NCBI GenBank assembly: GCA_023488435.1
Contig: JAMDCK010000023.1
Span: 1 to 48,948 of the forward strand
Direction of reading: 5' to 3'
Source of the DNA: Actinomycetota bacterium
GTDB taxonomy: Bacteria; Actinomycetota; Coriobacteriia; Anaerosomatales; UBA912
Length of the DNA: 48,948 bases
Positions 1 through 7,447 of this stretch are shown piece after piece. The notes under the pieces were generated by a model. That model searched no databases. It was not told where the DNA came from and worked only from the letters and a program-made list of their open reading frames with translations. The translations under genes and the position numbers were made by a program. Position 1 is the first letter of the stretch. Each line of letters begins with the position of its first letter.

Positions 1-133
1 AGGTGACCATCATTGCGAAAAGGACGAAGCCGGCCAGGAAGAAGACTACCGATCCTGTCCAGATTATGAAGCGCGGGCGGGTCTTGGGATTCTTGAACCC
101 ACCAACCAGCTTTCCAAGTGAAAGTTTCGGCAT
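1..133 (-). CDS. N-terminus of membrane-anchored protein, possibly NapC/NirT-type cytochrome (partial)
   Basis: The reverse strand reads from an ATG at 131-133 off the left edge, giving 44 residues. There is a basic start (MPKLSLGKLVGG, then KNPKTRPR) followed by one hydrophobic segment (about residues 22-43) that ends at the window edge. This is the layout of a single N-terminal signal anchor with the bulk of the protein outside the cytoplasm. NapC/NirT/NrfH-type multihaem quinol dehydrogenases begin this way and the region is rich in cytochromes, but no haem motif lies inside the window, so the family is only a guess. A promoter-like pair lies about 70 bases upstream (205-233). Confidence 0.5.
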   Translation of the reverse strand, partial: MPKLSLGKLVGGFKNPKTRPRFIIWTGSVVFFLAGFVLFAMMVT

Positions 134-166
134 CAACGCCTCTTTTCGTCCGACTGCCCTACTCTA

Positions 167-180
167 GTTTTCGTGAAAAC
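167..180. promoter_or_regulatory. 14-bp perfect palindrome in the 5' region of the leftmost gene
   Basis: GTTTTCGTGAAAAC is a perfect inverted repeat. It lies between the proposed transcription start (about 198) and the ATG at 133 of the leftmost gene. It could be an operator or a small mRNA hairpin; nothing in the window identifies a binding protein. Confidence 0.35.
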
Positions 181-204
181 GTGCACAACGCCTCCCGCGA
201 TTAC

Positions 205-233
205 ACGATAATCCAATTACTATTCACGTTCAA
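205..233 (-). promoter_or_regulatory. Sigma70-type promoter candidate for the leftmost gene
   Basis: On the minus strand TTGAAC (228-233) and TATCGT (205-210) are separated by exactly 17 bases. The start codon is about 70 bases downstream. The match to the consensus is fair (5/6 and 4/6), and no other promoter for this gene is evident. Confidence 0.4.
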
Positions 234-324
234 TAAGCGCATCTACAAAATCTCCACATTTTGCACGCGCTCAAGGAGCTTCCCCGCACGCATGAAAAGT
301 AAAGTAGCGACCCCCGGTAAACCC

Positions 325-792
325 CTATTCAACTGCGAGGATAAGAGAAACCTCCACCGGGGCACCCAAGGGGAGACTTGCGACCCCCACCGCCTCGCGT
401 GCGTGCAAGCCCGCCTGCCCAAAAGCGATGCCGAGCACCTCGCTGGCACCATCGATCACCGCGGGATGCTGTGTGAAATCGGGGGTTGACGCAACATAGC
501 CGACCAACTTCACCGGATGAACCTGCTTATCAAGGTCGCAGACTGTCGATGCCGCAACCAAACAGTTGATCGCGCACAACCTCGCGCACTCAACAGCATC
601 TTCGATTGATAGCGCGACACCTACTGCCCCCTTCGCCACCAAGACTCCGTCCCTGACCGGGAGTTGCCCTGATGTGTATATGAGCGAGCCGACTCTGATC
701 GCTGGAACGTATCGTCCCACCGGGGCCGGAGGTGGGGGAACCTCTATGCCAGCCTCAAGCAGTCTATCGAATACTCTATTGGCAGCCACCAC
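325..792 (-). CDS. RidA/YjgF-family protein
   Basis: This 155-residue protein matches the RidA (YjgF/YER057c/UK114) family, whose best known members hydrolyse reactive enamine/imine intermediates released by PLP enzymes. Visible hallmarks are the N-terminal EAGIEVPPPPAPVGRYVPA, the central YTSGQLP strand, and a C-terminal segment with HAREAVGVASLPLGAPVEV. The opening resembles the subgroup whose proteins begin RLxEAGIxLPxPPxPxGxY, which is slightly longer than classic RidA (about 130 aa). Its start is 6 bases after the stop of the upstream chemoreceptor gene, so the two are probably cotranscribed; the functional link is unclear. The substrate cannot be deduced. Confidence 0.88.
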   Translation of the reverse strand: MVAANRVFDRLLEAGIEVPPPPAPVGRYVPAIRVGSLIYTSGQLPVRDGVLVAKGAVGVALSIEDAVECARLCAINCLVAASTVCDLDKQVHPVKLVGYVASTPDFTQHPAVIDGASEVLGIAFGQAGLHAREAVGVASLPLGAPVEVSLILAVE

Positions 793-798
793 TTCTCC

Positions 799-1956
799 CT
801 ACTTGAGCAAGAGCGAGTCGGCAACTCGATTCAGATCCACAATCGCCGAGGAGATCTGCCGCGAACTTTCCGCCGACTGCTGACTGACTTGTGCGACCTC
901 TCGCATCGAAAGGACAACCTGATCTGAGGCCGTCCGCTGCTGCTGCGTTGCGATCGATATCTGCTTGGCTGCATCAGTAGTATTCTCAACCTGGCGGACA
1001 ATGCGATCCAGTGAGTCCGCTGTCAGCTGCGCGAGTTGTTTGCCTTCCTCCACCTTCTGGGCTGTGCGTTCGGTAGACATGATCAACTGTGACGACGAGG
1101 TCTGGATCTCTCGAACGACGCGCCCGATTTCCTGGGTCGAGTCGGTGACAGAGTCGGCCAGCTTTCTGATCTCCTCGGCCACTACCGCGAACCCTTTGCC
1201 CGCCTCTCCGGCCCTTGCCGCCTCGATTGCGGCATTGAGCGCCAATATCTTGGTCTGTTCGGCGACGTCATCGATGATGACCAACACTCGCCCAATCTCT
1301 TGACTGCGTTCGCCCAGCACCAGGATCCTATCGGAAGCATGTTGGGTACTGGCCCGTATCTGTTCGATGCCGTCAGAAGTGTCGATGACTGAACGCATGC
1401 CTTCTTCGACAGTGGCAAGCGTCCTTTCGGCAGTTGTGGCCACCGAGGCCGAGTTGTCAGCGATCTGCTTGGACGTCTGCGCGAGCTCTTCAACCGTCGC
1501 CGATGTCTGGGTCACCGCGGCGGCCTGCTCGGCGGCCCCGGATGCTTGTTGCTCCGTGGCTGCGAGGACCTGGCTCGTCAAGGCGCGGAGCTCAGCATTG
1601 ATGGAGATAGCTTGGTTGATGACGCTGTCTGCGCGTTGAAGTAGCTTCTTGACTTCCTCCTGCATGTCATCAACGCTGCCAGAGACTTGGACAGCAAACG
1701 AGGTGTTCTTTTGGGCCTCATTGAGAACATCGACGAAAAGCGCACGACTTGTCTTCAGTGCCACAAAGATGCAGAACAACCCAAGCAGAAGCCCGGCTGC
1801 GACGCATAGTATCCAGAACGCGATGTTCATTGCAGGACTCACGGGATCAACGAAGAATGAAGCTGCGAGAGGGAAGGCTACACCGATGCCCACACCTGCC
1901 AGCAGCATGGTCACCACAAGCCGACGGCCCGTCCTCGACATTCTCAAGTCAGCCAA
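799..1956 (-). CDS. Methyl-accepting chemotaxis protein without a periplasmic sensor domain
   Basis: The 385-residue product has two closely spaced membrane segments (about residues 10-32 and 43-67) with only a short external loop, then a long helical MCP signalling domain. The hairpin tip is present as [41 protein letters not shown] (split here at 20: tip residues begin near position 235). Ala/Gln/Glu-rich helices flank it on both sides and could hold methylation sites. With no extracytoplasmic domain it must sense a membrane, cytoplasmic or partner-derived signal. The start used is TTG with GGAG five bases upstream; an ATG at 1941 is an alternative. It lies about 18 kb from the main che cluster. 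Confidence 0.9.
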   Translation of the reverse strand: MADLRMSRTGRRLVVTMLLAGVGIGVAFPLAASFFVDPVSPAMNIAFWILCVAAGLLLGLFCIFVALKTSRALFVDVLNEAQKNTSFAVQVSGSVDDMQEEVKKLLQRADSVINQAISINAELRALTSQVLAATEQQASGAAEQAAAVTQTSATVEELAQTSKQIADNSASVATTAERTLATVEEGMRSVIDTSDGIEQIRASTQHASDRILVLGERSQEIGRVLVIIDDVAEQTKILALNAAIEAARAGEAGKGFAVVAEEIRKLADSVTDSTQEIGRVVREIQTSSSQLIMSTERTAQKVEEGKQLAQLTADSLDRIVRQVENTTDAAKQISIATQQQRTASDQVVLSMREVAQVSQQSAESSRQISSAIVDLNRVADSLLLK

Positions 1957-2033
1957 CTTCGCTCCAATCAGAGGACTACGTGCTCACATTTTAGCAATCG
2001 CACACGCAAGAGGCCACGGTTCCATGAGTAGAC

Positions 2034-2062
2034 TTGCGCTTGGATACCCCATAGGGTATTAT
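2034..2062 (+). promoter_or_regulatory. Promoter with CsoR/CstR-like operator upstream of the candidate selenoprotein
   Basis: TTGCGC (2034-2039) and TATTAT (2057-2062) are 17 bases apart, a good sigma70-type promoter. The spacer and the -10 box overlap the inverted repeat ATACCC-CATA-GGGTAT (2044-2059). Inverted repeats of this ATACCC/GGGTAT type are the operators of the CsoR/RcnR/CstR repressor family, which respond to copper, nickel/cobalt, formaldehyde or persulfide. The expected transcript starts near 2069 and includes the ATG at 2117, favouring that start over 2219. No CsoR-family gene is in the window, so the regulator assignment is inference. Confidence 0.6.
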
Positions 2063-2116
2063 TCTATCCACTGCCCAGGATGGGCGGATGGCCGCCACGC
2101 GAGCAAGGTGATCAGT

Positions 2117-2452
2117 ATGAGCAACCGCATATCTGTACAAGTCTTCGATAGAGCCTCTGGACAAAACTGCTTCTCCGTCGGCTGAGGGCCCTCTTGGTCT
2201 CCGGAGGAGATCACCACAATGATCGCGCATGAGCTGAATCGTCGATTCGGCGACTCGGTCACGGTCACATACCTGGACGCATCGAGCAGCGATGTTCGAG
2301 CGGAGCACTCGGAGATCATCGCGTCCATCGAGGCCAAGGGCCTCCTTTATCCCGTGACGCTGATCGATGGGGCCCCCAGATTCGAAGGCAGCGTCTCGTA
2401 TCCATCGATCATGAGGATCGTCACCGAGAAAGTCGCCGACTTGGGGCATTGA
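2117..2452 (+). CDS. Candidate small thioredoxin-fold selenoprotein (in-frame UGA read as Sec23)
   Basis: Reading from ATG 2117 (ribosome site AAGG at 2105-2108) through an in-frame TGA at 2183-2185 gives 111 residues. Predicted order: strand 1 (ISVQVFD, 5-11), active-site loop with Cys18 and Sec23 (NCFSVGU, then GPSWSPEEIT), helix 1 (to about 47), strand 2 (VTVTYLD), helix 2, a strand opened by a cis-Pro-like LYPVTLIDG, and a final helix. That is a complete thioredoxin fold of the small YuzD/DUF1462-like kind. The shorter reading from ATG 2219 (77 aa) has a good ribosome site (GGAGGAG) but lacks strand 1 and the redox loop, so it would be half a fold. A SECIS-like hairpin follows the UGA (2196-2212), and Sec use is supported independently by the formate dehydrogenase gene in this window. 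It appears monocistronic; dnaJ is convergent. The substrate is unknown. The alternative is a 77-aa hypothetical protein. Confidence 0.68.
2196..2212 (+). promoter_or_regulatory. SECIS-like hairpin after the UGA at 2183-2185
   Basis: GGTCTCC-GGA-GGAGATC forms a 7-bp stem (one G-U pair) with a GG-starting loop. The stem begins 10 bases after the UGA and the loop 17 bases after it. The clear SECIS of the formate dehydrogenase gene in this window has an 11-base gap, a 7-bp stem, and a GG-starting loop 18 bases after the UGA. The same bases also contain GGAGGAG, which could serve as a ribosome site for ATG 2219, so the element is ambiguous by itself. Confidence 0.55.
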
Positions 2453-2484
2453 TCCCTCCAGCATCCACGGGAAACACTCGACCA

Positions 2485-2793
2485 TCAATCCCTGTCTCGC
2501 TCCATCTTGTCCCACAACATGCCGACAAGACCTTTCTCTAGAAAATGATCCCATGCGCTGGCTCCCGCGGGATATTCCAATCCTCTGTCGTAGACCGCTC
2601 GCTTCTTCGAGTCCTTGAGCACGGCATATGCGGCGTTGATGCGCTGCATCTTGATGGTCGCATCATCGCCACTGCGCGAGGACGTCGGGGTGCTGCGATC
2701 AGGATGGTACTTCATGCATAGCGCCTTGTAAGCCTTCTCAATGACTTCTGGTTCGGCATCTCGATCCACCTGCAAGGTCTTGTAGTGACTCAC
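2485..2793 (-). CDS. Small J-domain (DnaJ-like) protein
   Basis: The 102-residue product is essentially one J domain. The opening SHYKTLQVDRDAEPEVIEKA is followed by the essential HPD in KYHPDRS, then helices with INAAYAVLKDSKKRAVYD. J domains stimulate Hsp70 ATPases; no DnaK lies nearby and there is no Gly/Phe or zinc-finger region, so it is a J-domain-only co-chaperone rather than canonical DnaJ. The start chosen is GTG at 2793, with a GGGGG tract about 8 bases upstream. The frame stays open to 2937, but that extension would overlap the end of the PBP gene and has no domain similarity. The C-terminal 35 residues are unrecognised. Confidence 0.8.
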   Translation of the reverse strand: MSHYKTLQVDRDAEPEVIEKAYKALCMKYHPDRSTPTSSRSGDDATIKMQRINAAYAVLKDSKKRAVYDRGLEYPAGASAWDHFLEKGLVGMLWDKMERDRD

Positions 2794-2818
2794 GCGTTCG
2801 CCCCCTGTGACGTCTTCG

Positions 2819-4828
2819 TTAGTGGAGATTACACACCGCCTGAGGAACAACCCTCGCATCGAGATATATCTTCTCGGGCGAAGGACAAGTGGGGCCGGCG
2901 ATTCGCGCCGACTCGGGACAGATAGTGACCTCGACAAAGCTTTCCGCTGGCGTTGGAGTTGCTGTCTCGCTAGCGGGTGCTTGAGGGGCGGGTGGTGGCG
3001 GCGCGGATTGTCTGAGTAGCGCTTGTGTCCGAGTCATGAACGCACCCCATATCTGTGTTGGGAAACTACCCCCACTTACTTGTATTCCTCGGACATTGGT
3101 CATATCCACTTGTCCCTCTCGGTGGCCGACCCATACTCCCGTCACGATGTTGCCCGTGAATCCAACAAACCACGCATCCCGATATGATTGCGTCGTTCCG
3201 GTCTTCCCGGCAACCGAGAGTCCAGGTATGCGTGCTGCCGCGCCTGTTCCAGACTCGACGGTCCCCACGAGCATCGCCGAGACCTGACGGGCGACCCGCT
3301 CCTCGATAGTCCTTTCGCTAACCCTGGTCGGCTCCCAGACGACATTGCCTTCCGAATCGGTGACTCGGGTAATCGCAACGGGAGCTACCCGATAGCCACC
3401 GTTCGCGAAAGTACCATACGCTGATGTCATCTCAAGAGGCGAGACGCCGATTTCCATCCCTCCCAGCGCGATAGCCGGGTTCGCATCGAGGGGGCTGGTG
3501 ATTCCCGCCCGCCTGGCCATATCGACAACTGACTCCGCTCCCATATTCATGATCAATCGGGCGTAGACGGCGTTGACTGACCAGTCAGTGGCGGCCTGAA
3601 GAGTCACCCTCGGAGCGGTACTCTCGTTCTCGTAGTTGTTGACGGTCCATATCCCGTCTGTGACTCGCACCGTGTAGGGCGTGGCATCGAAAACCTGATC
3701 GGGCCGCACTCCCCTCTCGATCGCCTCCGCCAACACAAAGGTCTTGAATGCGGAACCGGGCTGACGACGCCCCTGAGAAGCGAGGTTGAACTGGTTGGTC
3801 GCGAAGTCCCGACCGCCGACCATGGTGACTATCTCGCCGGTCTTACTTTCGATCGCAACGATCGCATACTCCGGGTCGCCGACTCTCCCCAAGAACCTCG
3901 CGGCAGCCTTCTCGGCTTCTCTCTGAAGATCGGGGCGAAGCGTAGTGTATACCCGCAGGCCGCCAGTAAAGACGGGGTCGCTACCCAACTCCTCGATTAG
4001 CATCTGCTTGACGTGTTCCACAAAGTACGGAGCCACGTCAGGGGCATCTTTGCGGGCCGCCAATCCCAGGTCGAGTGAGGCGACTTCGCTCCTTACGACT
4101 TCGGAGATGAGCCCTTGCTGCTCCATGATCTCCAGTACCTCGTTGCGTTCACGCAGGGCAACTTCAGGCTGATTTATTGGGGATCGGGCGCCGGGTGAAT
4201 CGATGAGAGCTGCGAGCATCGCAGACTGATGCAACGTGAGTTCGGATGCCCTCACTCCGAAGAATCGACCAGCTGCCGCCTCGATGCCGTAGGCACCGTG
4301 GCCGAAGTACACTGTGTTGAGATACCCCTCCAGCAAGCGCTCCTTCTCGACACGGGTGCTAAGCTCGTGGGCCAGTAGAGTCTCCTGGACCTTTCGGATA
4401 AGGGTACGTTCTTCGTCAGGGAACATCATCTTGACCATCTGCTGGGTTATTGTGCTCCCAGCCCCATCAACGCGGCCACCGCCGATGCCGGCAGAGGCCA
4501 AAATCACATCGAGGTCGAAGCCACGATGTTCGAAGAACCCCGGGTCCTGGGTAACTACGACCGCATCCTGAAGGGTCTTTGCTATCGCGCTCATCGGCAC
4601 GATGGTGCGATCCTCGCCAGCATGCCATTGGGCGATCAGAGAGCCGTCAGATGCATACACCATCGAAGTCTGGGCTGCCTCGAACATGAGGGGGCCTTCT
4701 TCAAAATCCGGAAGTGTGGTCGACAGATAGAATATGTAGAAGCCCGCGGCGATGAACACCACCGCGCACAACGCGAAGACGGAGGCAGAAATCTTGAGCA
4801 AAGCCGCCACGCGGCCCGAGACAACCAC
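2819..4828 (-). CDS. Class A penicillin-binding protein (GT51 + transpeptidase), GT51 catalytic Glu replaced by Gln
   Basis: From the GTG start (GAGAGGA five bases upstream) the protein has 669 residues. There is one N-terminal membrane anchor (about 8-37), a GT51 peptidoglycan glycosyltransferase domain (about 65-240), and a transpeptidase domain (about 320-580) with SxxK (SAFK), SxN (SVN) and KTG (VAGKTGTTQ). The tail is Pro/Ala-rich. GT51 motif 1 is normally EDxxFxxHxGxD; here residue 94 is Gln in TQDPGFFEHRGFD (codon CAG, complement of 4547-4549), so the catalytic Glu is missing. The GxGSTITQQ and EGYLNTVYFG motifs are intact. Transpeptidase activity is expected; glycosyltransferase activity is doubtful. 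An in-frame ATG at 4921 would add 31 residues but overlaps the divergent gene. Confidence 0.87.
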   Translation of the reverse strand: MVVSGRVAALLKISASVFALCAVVFIAAGFYIFYLSTTLPDFEEGPLMFEAAQTSMVYASDGSLIAQWHAGEDRTIVPMSAIAKTLQDAVVVTQDPGFFEHRGFDLDVILASAGIGGGRVDGAGSTITQQMVKMMFPDEERTLIRKVQETLLAHELSTRVEKERLLEGYLNTVYFGHGAYGIEAAAGRFFGVRASELTLHQSAMLAALIDSPGARSPINQPEVALRERNEVLEIMEQQGLISEVVRSEVASLDLGLAARKDAPDVAPYFVEHVKQMLIEELGSDPVFTGGLRVYTTLRPDLQREAEKAAARFLGRVGDPEYAIVAIESKTGEIVTMVGGRDFATNQFNLASQGRRQPGSAFKTFVLAEAIERGVRPDQVFDATPYTVRVTDGIWTVNNYENESTAPRVTLQAATDWSVNAVYARLIMNMGAESVVDMARRAGITSPLDANPAIALGGMEIGVSPLEMTSAYGTFANGGYRVAPVAITRVTDSEGNVVWEPTRVSERTIEERVARQVSAMLVGTVESGTGAAARIPGLSVAGKTGTTQSYRDAWFVGFTGNIVTGVWVGHREGQVDMTNVRGIQVSGGSFPTQIWGAFMTRTQALLRQSAPPPPAPQAPASETATPTPAESFVEVTICPESARIAGPTCPSPEKIYLDARVVPQAVCNLH

Positions 4829-4919
4829 TCGATTCCTCTCGTGACCTGACAAGTCGAGTAAACTGAAACTCCGAAAGTGTTCGTATTCGAGATTACCCAA
4901 AGGAAAGCGAACCTCGACC

Positions 4920-5570
4920 ATGTTACCACGCAAGAATGAGTCCGATGCCGCTGAATCCTCTAAGAGCGGTGCATCGGTGACCAGTGCGCTGTTCAGTCAA
5001 TGGGCGCGCCTGTTAGGCAGGGCCCTGCAGCCGTTCATCGGCATGCGATCGCGGCTCGGACGTCCGGGCATCTCGGTGCCGGACATTCGCACGATTGTTT
5101 CAGACGGTGTTGGTTTGCTTTCGGCTGGACGCAACTCGGCTGGACGCTCGACCACGGCGTTGGTTGTGCTCGCTGTGACTGCAATAGGCATAGGAGCGAC
5201 AGTGTCTGTGCTCCTCAGCGCACAAGGGGTCTTGCAGGCGATAGTAGGCGCGCTGATCGGTATAGGATGGGTTGCGATCCGACTACCGATCATGCATGCG
5301 ATCTTCAGCTCAGCCGACCCTGAGAGGAAGACGTGTTTGACTGAATCATGGGTTGCCGGATCGATACCGTATATCCTGGCGGTCAATCCACCACTACGAT
5401 TCATCGCATGGTTGCTCGGCGCCGTGTTAGCCTATCGCGTGTTGTTGAAAGGTGGTGCCGACCGGAGAAGAGTGCGATCGACGATTGCGATCGGTTTCGG
5501 GTTCGAGGCCATCGGGGTGCTAGCTGTCCTCGCGACACGTTACGCGATGGTGCTCCTTGAGCTCCTCTAG
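4920..5570 (+). CDS. Yip1-like multi-pass membrane protein
   Basis: The product is 216 residues. A polar, Ser-rich N-terminus (about 1-75) precedes about five hydrophobic segments: roughly 80-103, 105-125, 147-160, 163-178 and 190-214. It ends in the membrane. The arrangement resembles bacterial YIP1-domain proteins, whose function is mostly unknown; no catalytic motif is visible. It is divergent from the PBP gene (start 4828 on the other strand), leaving about 90 bases for both promoters. The stop is 8 bases from the convergent EamA gene. The family call is tentative, the membrane nature is firm. Confidence 0.6.
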   Translation: MLPRKNESDAAESSKSGASVTSALFSQWARLLGRALQPFIGMRSRLGRPGISVPDIRTIVSDGVGLLSAGRNSAGRSTTALVVLAVTAIGIGATVSVLLSAQGVLQAIVGALIGIGWVAIRLPIMHAIFSSADPERKTCLTESWVAGSIPYILAVNPPLRFIAWLLGAVLAYRVLLKGGADRRRVRSTIAIGFGFEAIGVLAVLATRYAMVLLELL

Positions 5571-5578
5571 TCGGATTC

Positions 5579-6487
5579 TCACACGATGGCTGGCTCTGGT
5601 GGGAACTTCTCGGCGACTACGATACCGCCTAGGATCAGCATAGCGCCCAGCAGCTGAGTCAGGGTAAGACGCTCTCCGAGGACCAGCGCTGCCAAGGCGA
5701 CCGTGAACACGGGCTCGAAGGTGGAGACGATAGCGGCTCTCGATGCTCCCAGCCCTCGCAGCGCTTTGAGATAGAGAAGTATCGCAGCGAATGTCGGTAA
5801 CAGGACTATGGCCCCGAGCAATGCCCACGTCACCGTGTCCCACTCCTTGGCCGTGAGTGGAGTAGAGGTAATCCACGCCGCCACCCCACAAAGTATTGCA
5901 GTGAACGCGAATAGATGCACCATCAGCGTTGTGCGAGGGCGACCGGGCAGCCAGCGGTGGCTCACGAGCGTGAACAGGGCATACCCAGCGGCCGCGCCAA
6001 AAGCGAGAAGCACCCCGACTGCCGAGGCCTCCATCTGTCCCGAAGCTGGACCGACAACGAAGACGCACCCGGCAAAGGTAAGGCCCACGGCCCAGGCCCT
6101 GCCGTTGGTCAAAGGAACCTTGAAGAACAGCCTTTCGGCGATTACCACCATTGCGGGGTAGGTGTAGAGAATGATCGCCACCACGGCGACATCAGCATGG
6201 GTCAGCGCGAAGAAGAAGCAGATCGAGGCAGCCCCATATCCTGCGAGCGAGATGACAGCGTAGCGGCCGATGTCGCCGACAGGGGCCACAAGCTTGCCGG
6301 GCCGTGTGATTGCCATGTACGATGCCAGCAACAGTGCTGCCAGAGCGAATCGCCAAGTGAGCAACTGTAAAGGCGTTGCTCCGCGTTCGTAGGCCAGACT
6401 CGCCAGGATGGCGAGTGTCCCAAAACATGCCGCCGCCAAAACGGCGTACGCCAGAAACCCAGATGATGTCCGATTCGAACCGCTCAC
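5579..6487 (-). CDS. EamA-family (DMT superfamily) transporter
   Basis: A ten-helix drug/metabolite-type transporter of about 302 residues made of two EamA repeats of five helices each. Typical features include the start FLAYAVLAAACFGTLAILAS, the RFALAALLLASYMA helix 2, and the second-repeat ending ASRAAIVSTFEPVFTVALAA, followed by VLGERLTLTQLLGAMLIL, a classic EamA signature. The substrate is unknown. The GTG at 6487 gives the usual family length; the frame is open to 6637, but that would run across the VanZ start and adds nothing hydrophobic. The first 42 codons lie inside the 960-bp duplication, so they recur at 7321-7447. Confidence 0.88.
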   Translation of the reverse strand: MSGSNRTSSGFLAYAVLAAACFGTLAILASLAYERGATPLQLLTWRFALAALLLASYMAITRPGKLVAPVGDIGRYAVISLAGYGAASICFFFALTHADVAVVAIILYTYPAMVVIAERLFFKVPLTNGRAWAVGLTFAGCVFVVGPASGQMEASAVGVLLAFGAAAGYALFTLVSHRWLPGRPRTTLMVHLFAFTAILCGVAAWITSTPLTAKEWDTVTWALLGAIVLLPTFAAILLYLKALRGLGASRAAIVSTFEPVFTVALAALVLGERLTLTQLLGAMLILGGIVVAEKFPPEPAIV

Positions 6488-7320
6488 AAGGCTGATAAAC
6501 TGCCATGAGCGACGAGTGAAGTCAAGGAGGCCGCTGGTGCGGCGTTTCTCAAGATGGATTCCTGCCATAGGCGTTGTGTCGATCATTTGGTGGTCGTCAT
6601 CGCAGCCAGGCTCGAACATGCCGCCAAACGATTTCAACTCGCTGGCCCACTTCGTCGTGTACGCGCTCCTTGCTGTGGCGATTCACTTTGCGCTCAGCCG
6701 CGACCACGACGCTCAAACAGTGTGGGTCTTTGCGATCTTGCTCGCATCGGCTTACGGAGTCGTTGACGAAGTCCATCAGTCCTTTGTGCCAGGCAGAACG
6801 CCAGACGTCGTGGACTGGGGATGGGACACGCTAGGAGCGGCTGTCGGAGCTTCGGTAGCTCGCAGCGTCAGTGGCAAGCGCCTTCATCAGCCGAAGGGGC
6901 ACACCCCGACGATCAGAGGCGGCTAAGGCAGCACCGGGACGCATCAGTAAGAGTCTGCGGATCCGTCCTCATAGTAGGCATCCTCTTGAGTTGGAGGCTC
7001 GCGCCACTCTTCGTCCATGGCCAGCCCTGACCCACCTCTTCGGCCGTTGCTCTCTTCGCGGTAGTCAGGATACTCGGACTCCTGCGGCTCGCGCTCCTGA
7101 GGCTCGGACTCCTGCGGCTCCGAATGCTCGCCGCGTCGGCCTCTAGGCTCAGCGGGCTCGCTTTCATCGGCGGGATCGGCCTCTTCCTTAGGCTCGGCGG
7201 GGTCACTCTCGTACGTGCCCTCACTTTCACGGTACTCCGTCTCATCAGCATCGGTTGCTGGCGGAACGACAGGTGCGAGCTTCCTCTCGAGCGGCTCCTC
7301 GGCCGGTGGCTCGAGCGGAA
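6361..7320. repeat. Perfect 960-bp direct tandem repeat, copy 1
   Basis: These 960 bases are identical, base for base by my comparison, to 7321-8280, which follows with no gap. The unit contains the 5' end of the EamA gene, the complete VanZ gene and the 3' part of the anti-sigma gene. The junctions share at most one base of microhomology. Confidence 0.97.
6537..6926 (+). CDS. VanZ-family protein, copy 1
   Basis: The 129-residue product begins at GTG 6537, preceded by AAGGAGG with a 6-base gap. VanZ hallmarks are visible: N-terminal hydrophobic helix, SSQPGSN, LAHFVVYALLAVAIHFAL, then YGVVDEVHQSFVPGRTPDV and DWGWDTLGAAVGA. VanZ-like proteins are small membrane proteins named for the teicoplanin-resistance cluster; most have no proven role and there is no van cluster here, so no resistance function should be inferred. 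Upstream in-frame ATG 6408 lies in the divergent EamA gene and is not preferred. An identical copy is at 7497-7886. Confidence 0.82.
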   Translation: MRRFSRWIPAIGVVSIIWWSSSQPGSNMPPNDFNSLAHFVVYALLAVAIHFALSRDHDAQTVWVFAILLASAYGVVDEVHQSFVPGRTPDVVDWGWDTLGAAVGASVARSVSGKRLHQPKGHTPTIRGG

Positions 7321-7447
7321 GCAACTGTAAAGGCGTTGCTCCGCGTTCGTAGGCCAGACTCGCCAGGATGGCGAGTGTCCCAAAACATGCCGCCGCCAAA
7401 ACGGCGTACGCCAGAAACCCAGATGATGTCCGATTCGAACCGCTCAC
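6944..7447 (-). pseudogene. Chimeric ORF: EamA N-terminus joined to anti-sigma C-terminus
   Basis: Because the 960-bp unit is repeated, the minus strand carries a hybrid reading frame. It starts with the first 42 residues of the EamA protein (from GTG 7447; frame open to 7597), then joins in frame at the repeat junction (7320/7321) to the anti-sigma C-terminal tail beginning PLEPPAEEPLERK. The product would have one or two membrane helices and an acidic tail. It is a by-product of the duplication, not a gene in its own right. If the duplication is an assembly error, it does not exist. Confidence 0.85.

Noticed and set aside
1649-2185. Plus-strand frame of 178 codons ending at the UGA of the small gene
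   Set aside because: Most of it is antisense to the chemoreceptor; only the last 23 codons belong to the real gene starting at 2117.
2186-2195. Alternative hairpin GAGGGCCCTC directly after the UGA at 2183
   Set aside because: A self-complementary 10-mer with no room for a loop; less like a SECIS than the 2196-2212 hairpin.
2219-2452. A 77-residue hypothetical protein starting at ATG 2219 with GGAGGAG upstream
   Set aside because: It lacks the first strand and redox loop of the fold; the promoter, a good ribosome site and coding-like sequence favour ATG 2117 with Sec. It remains the main alternative.
6537-6926. VanZ as evidence of glycopeptide resistance
   Set aside because: No vanA/H/X genes nearby and VanZ-like proteins are widespread with no such role.
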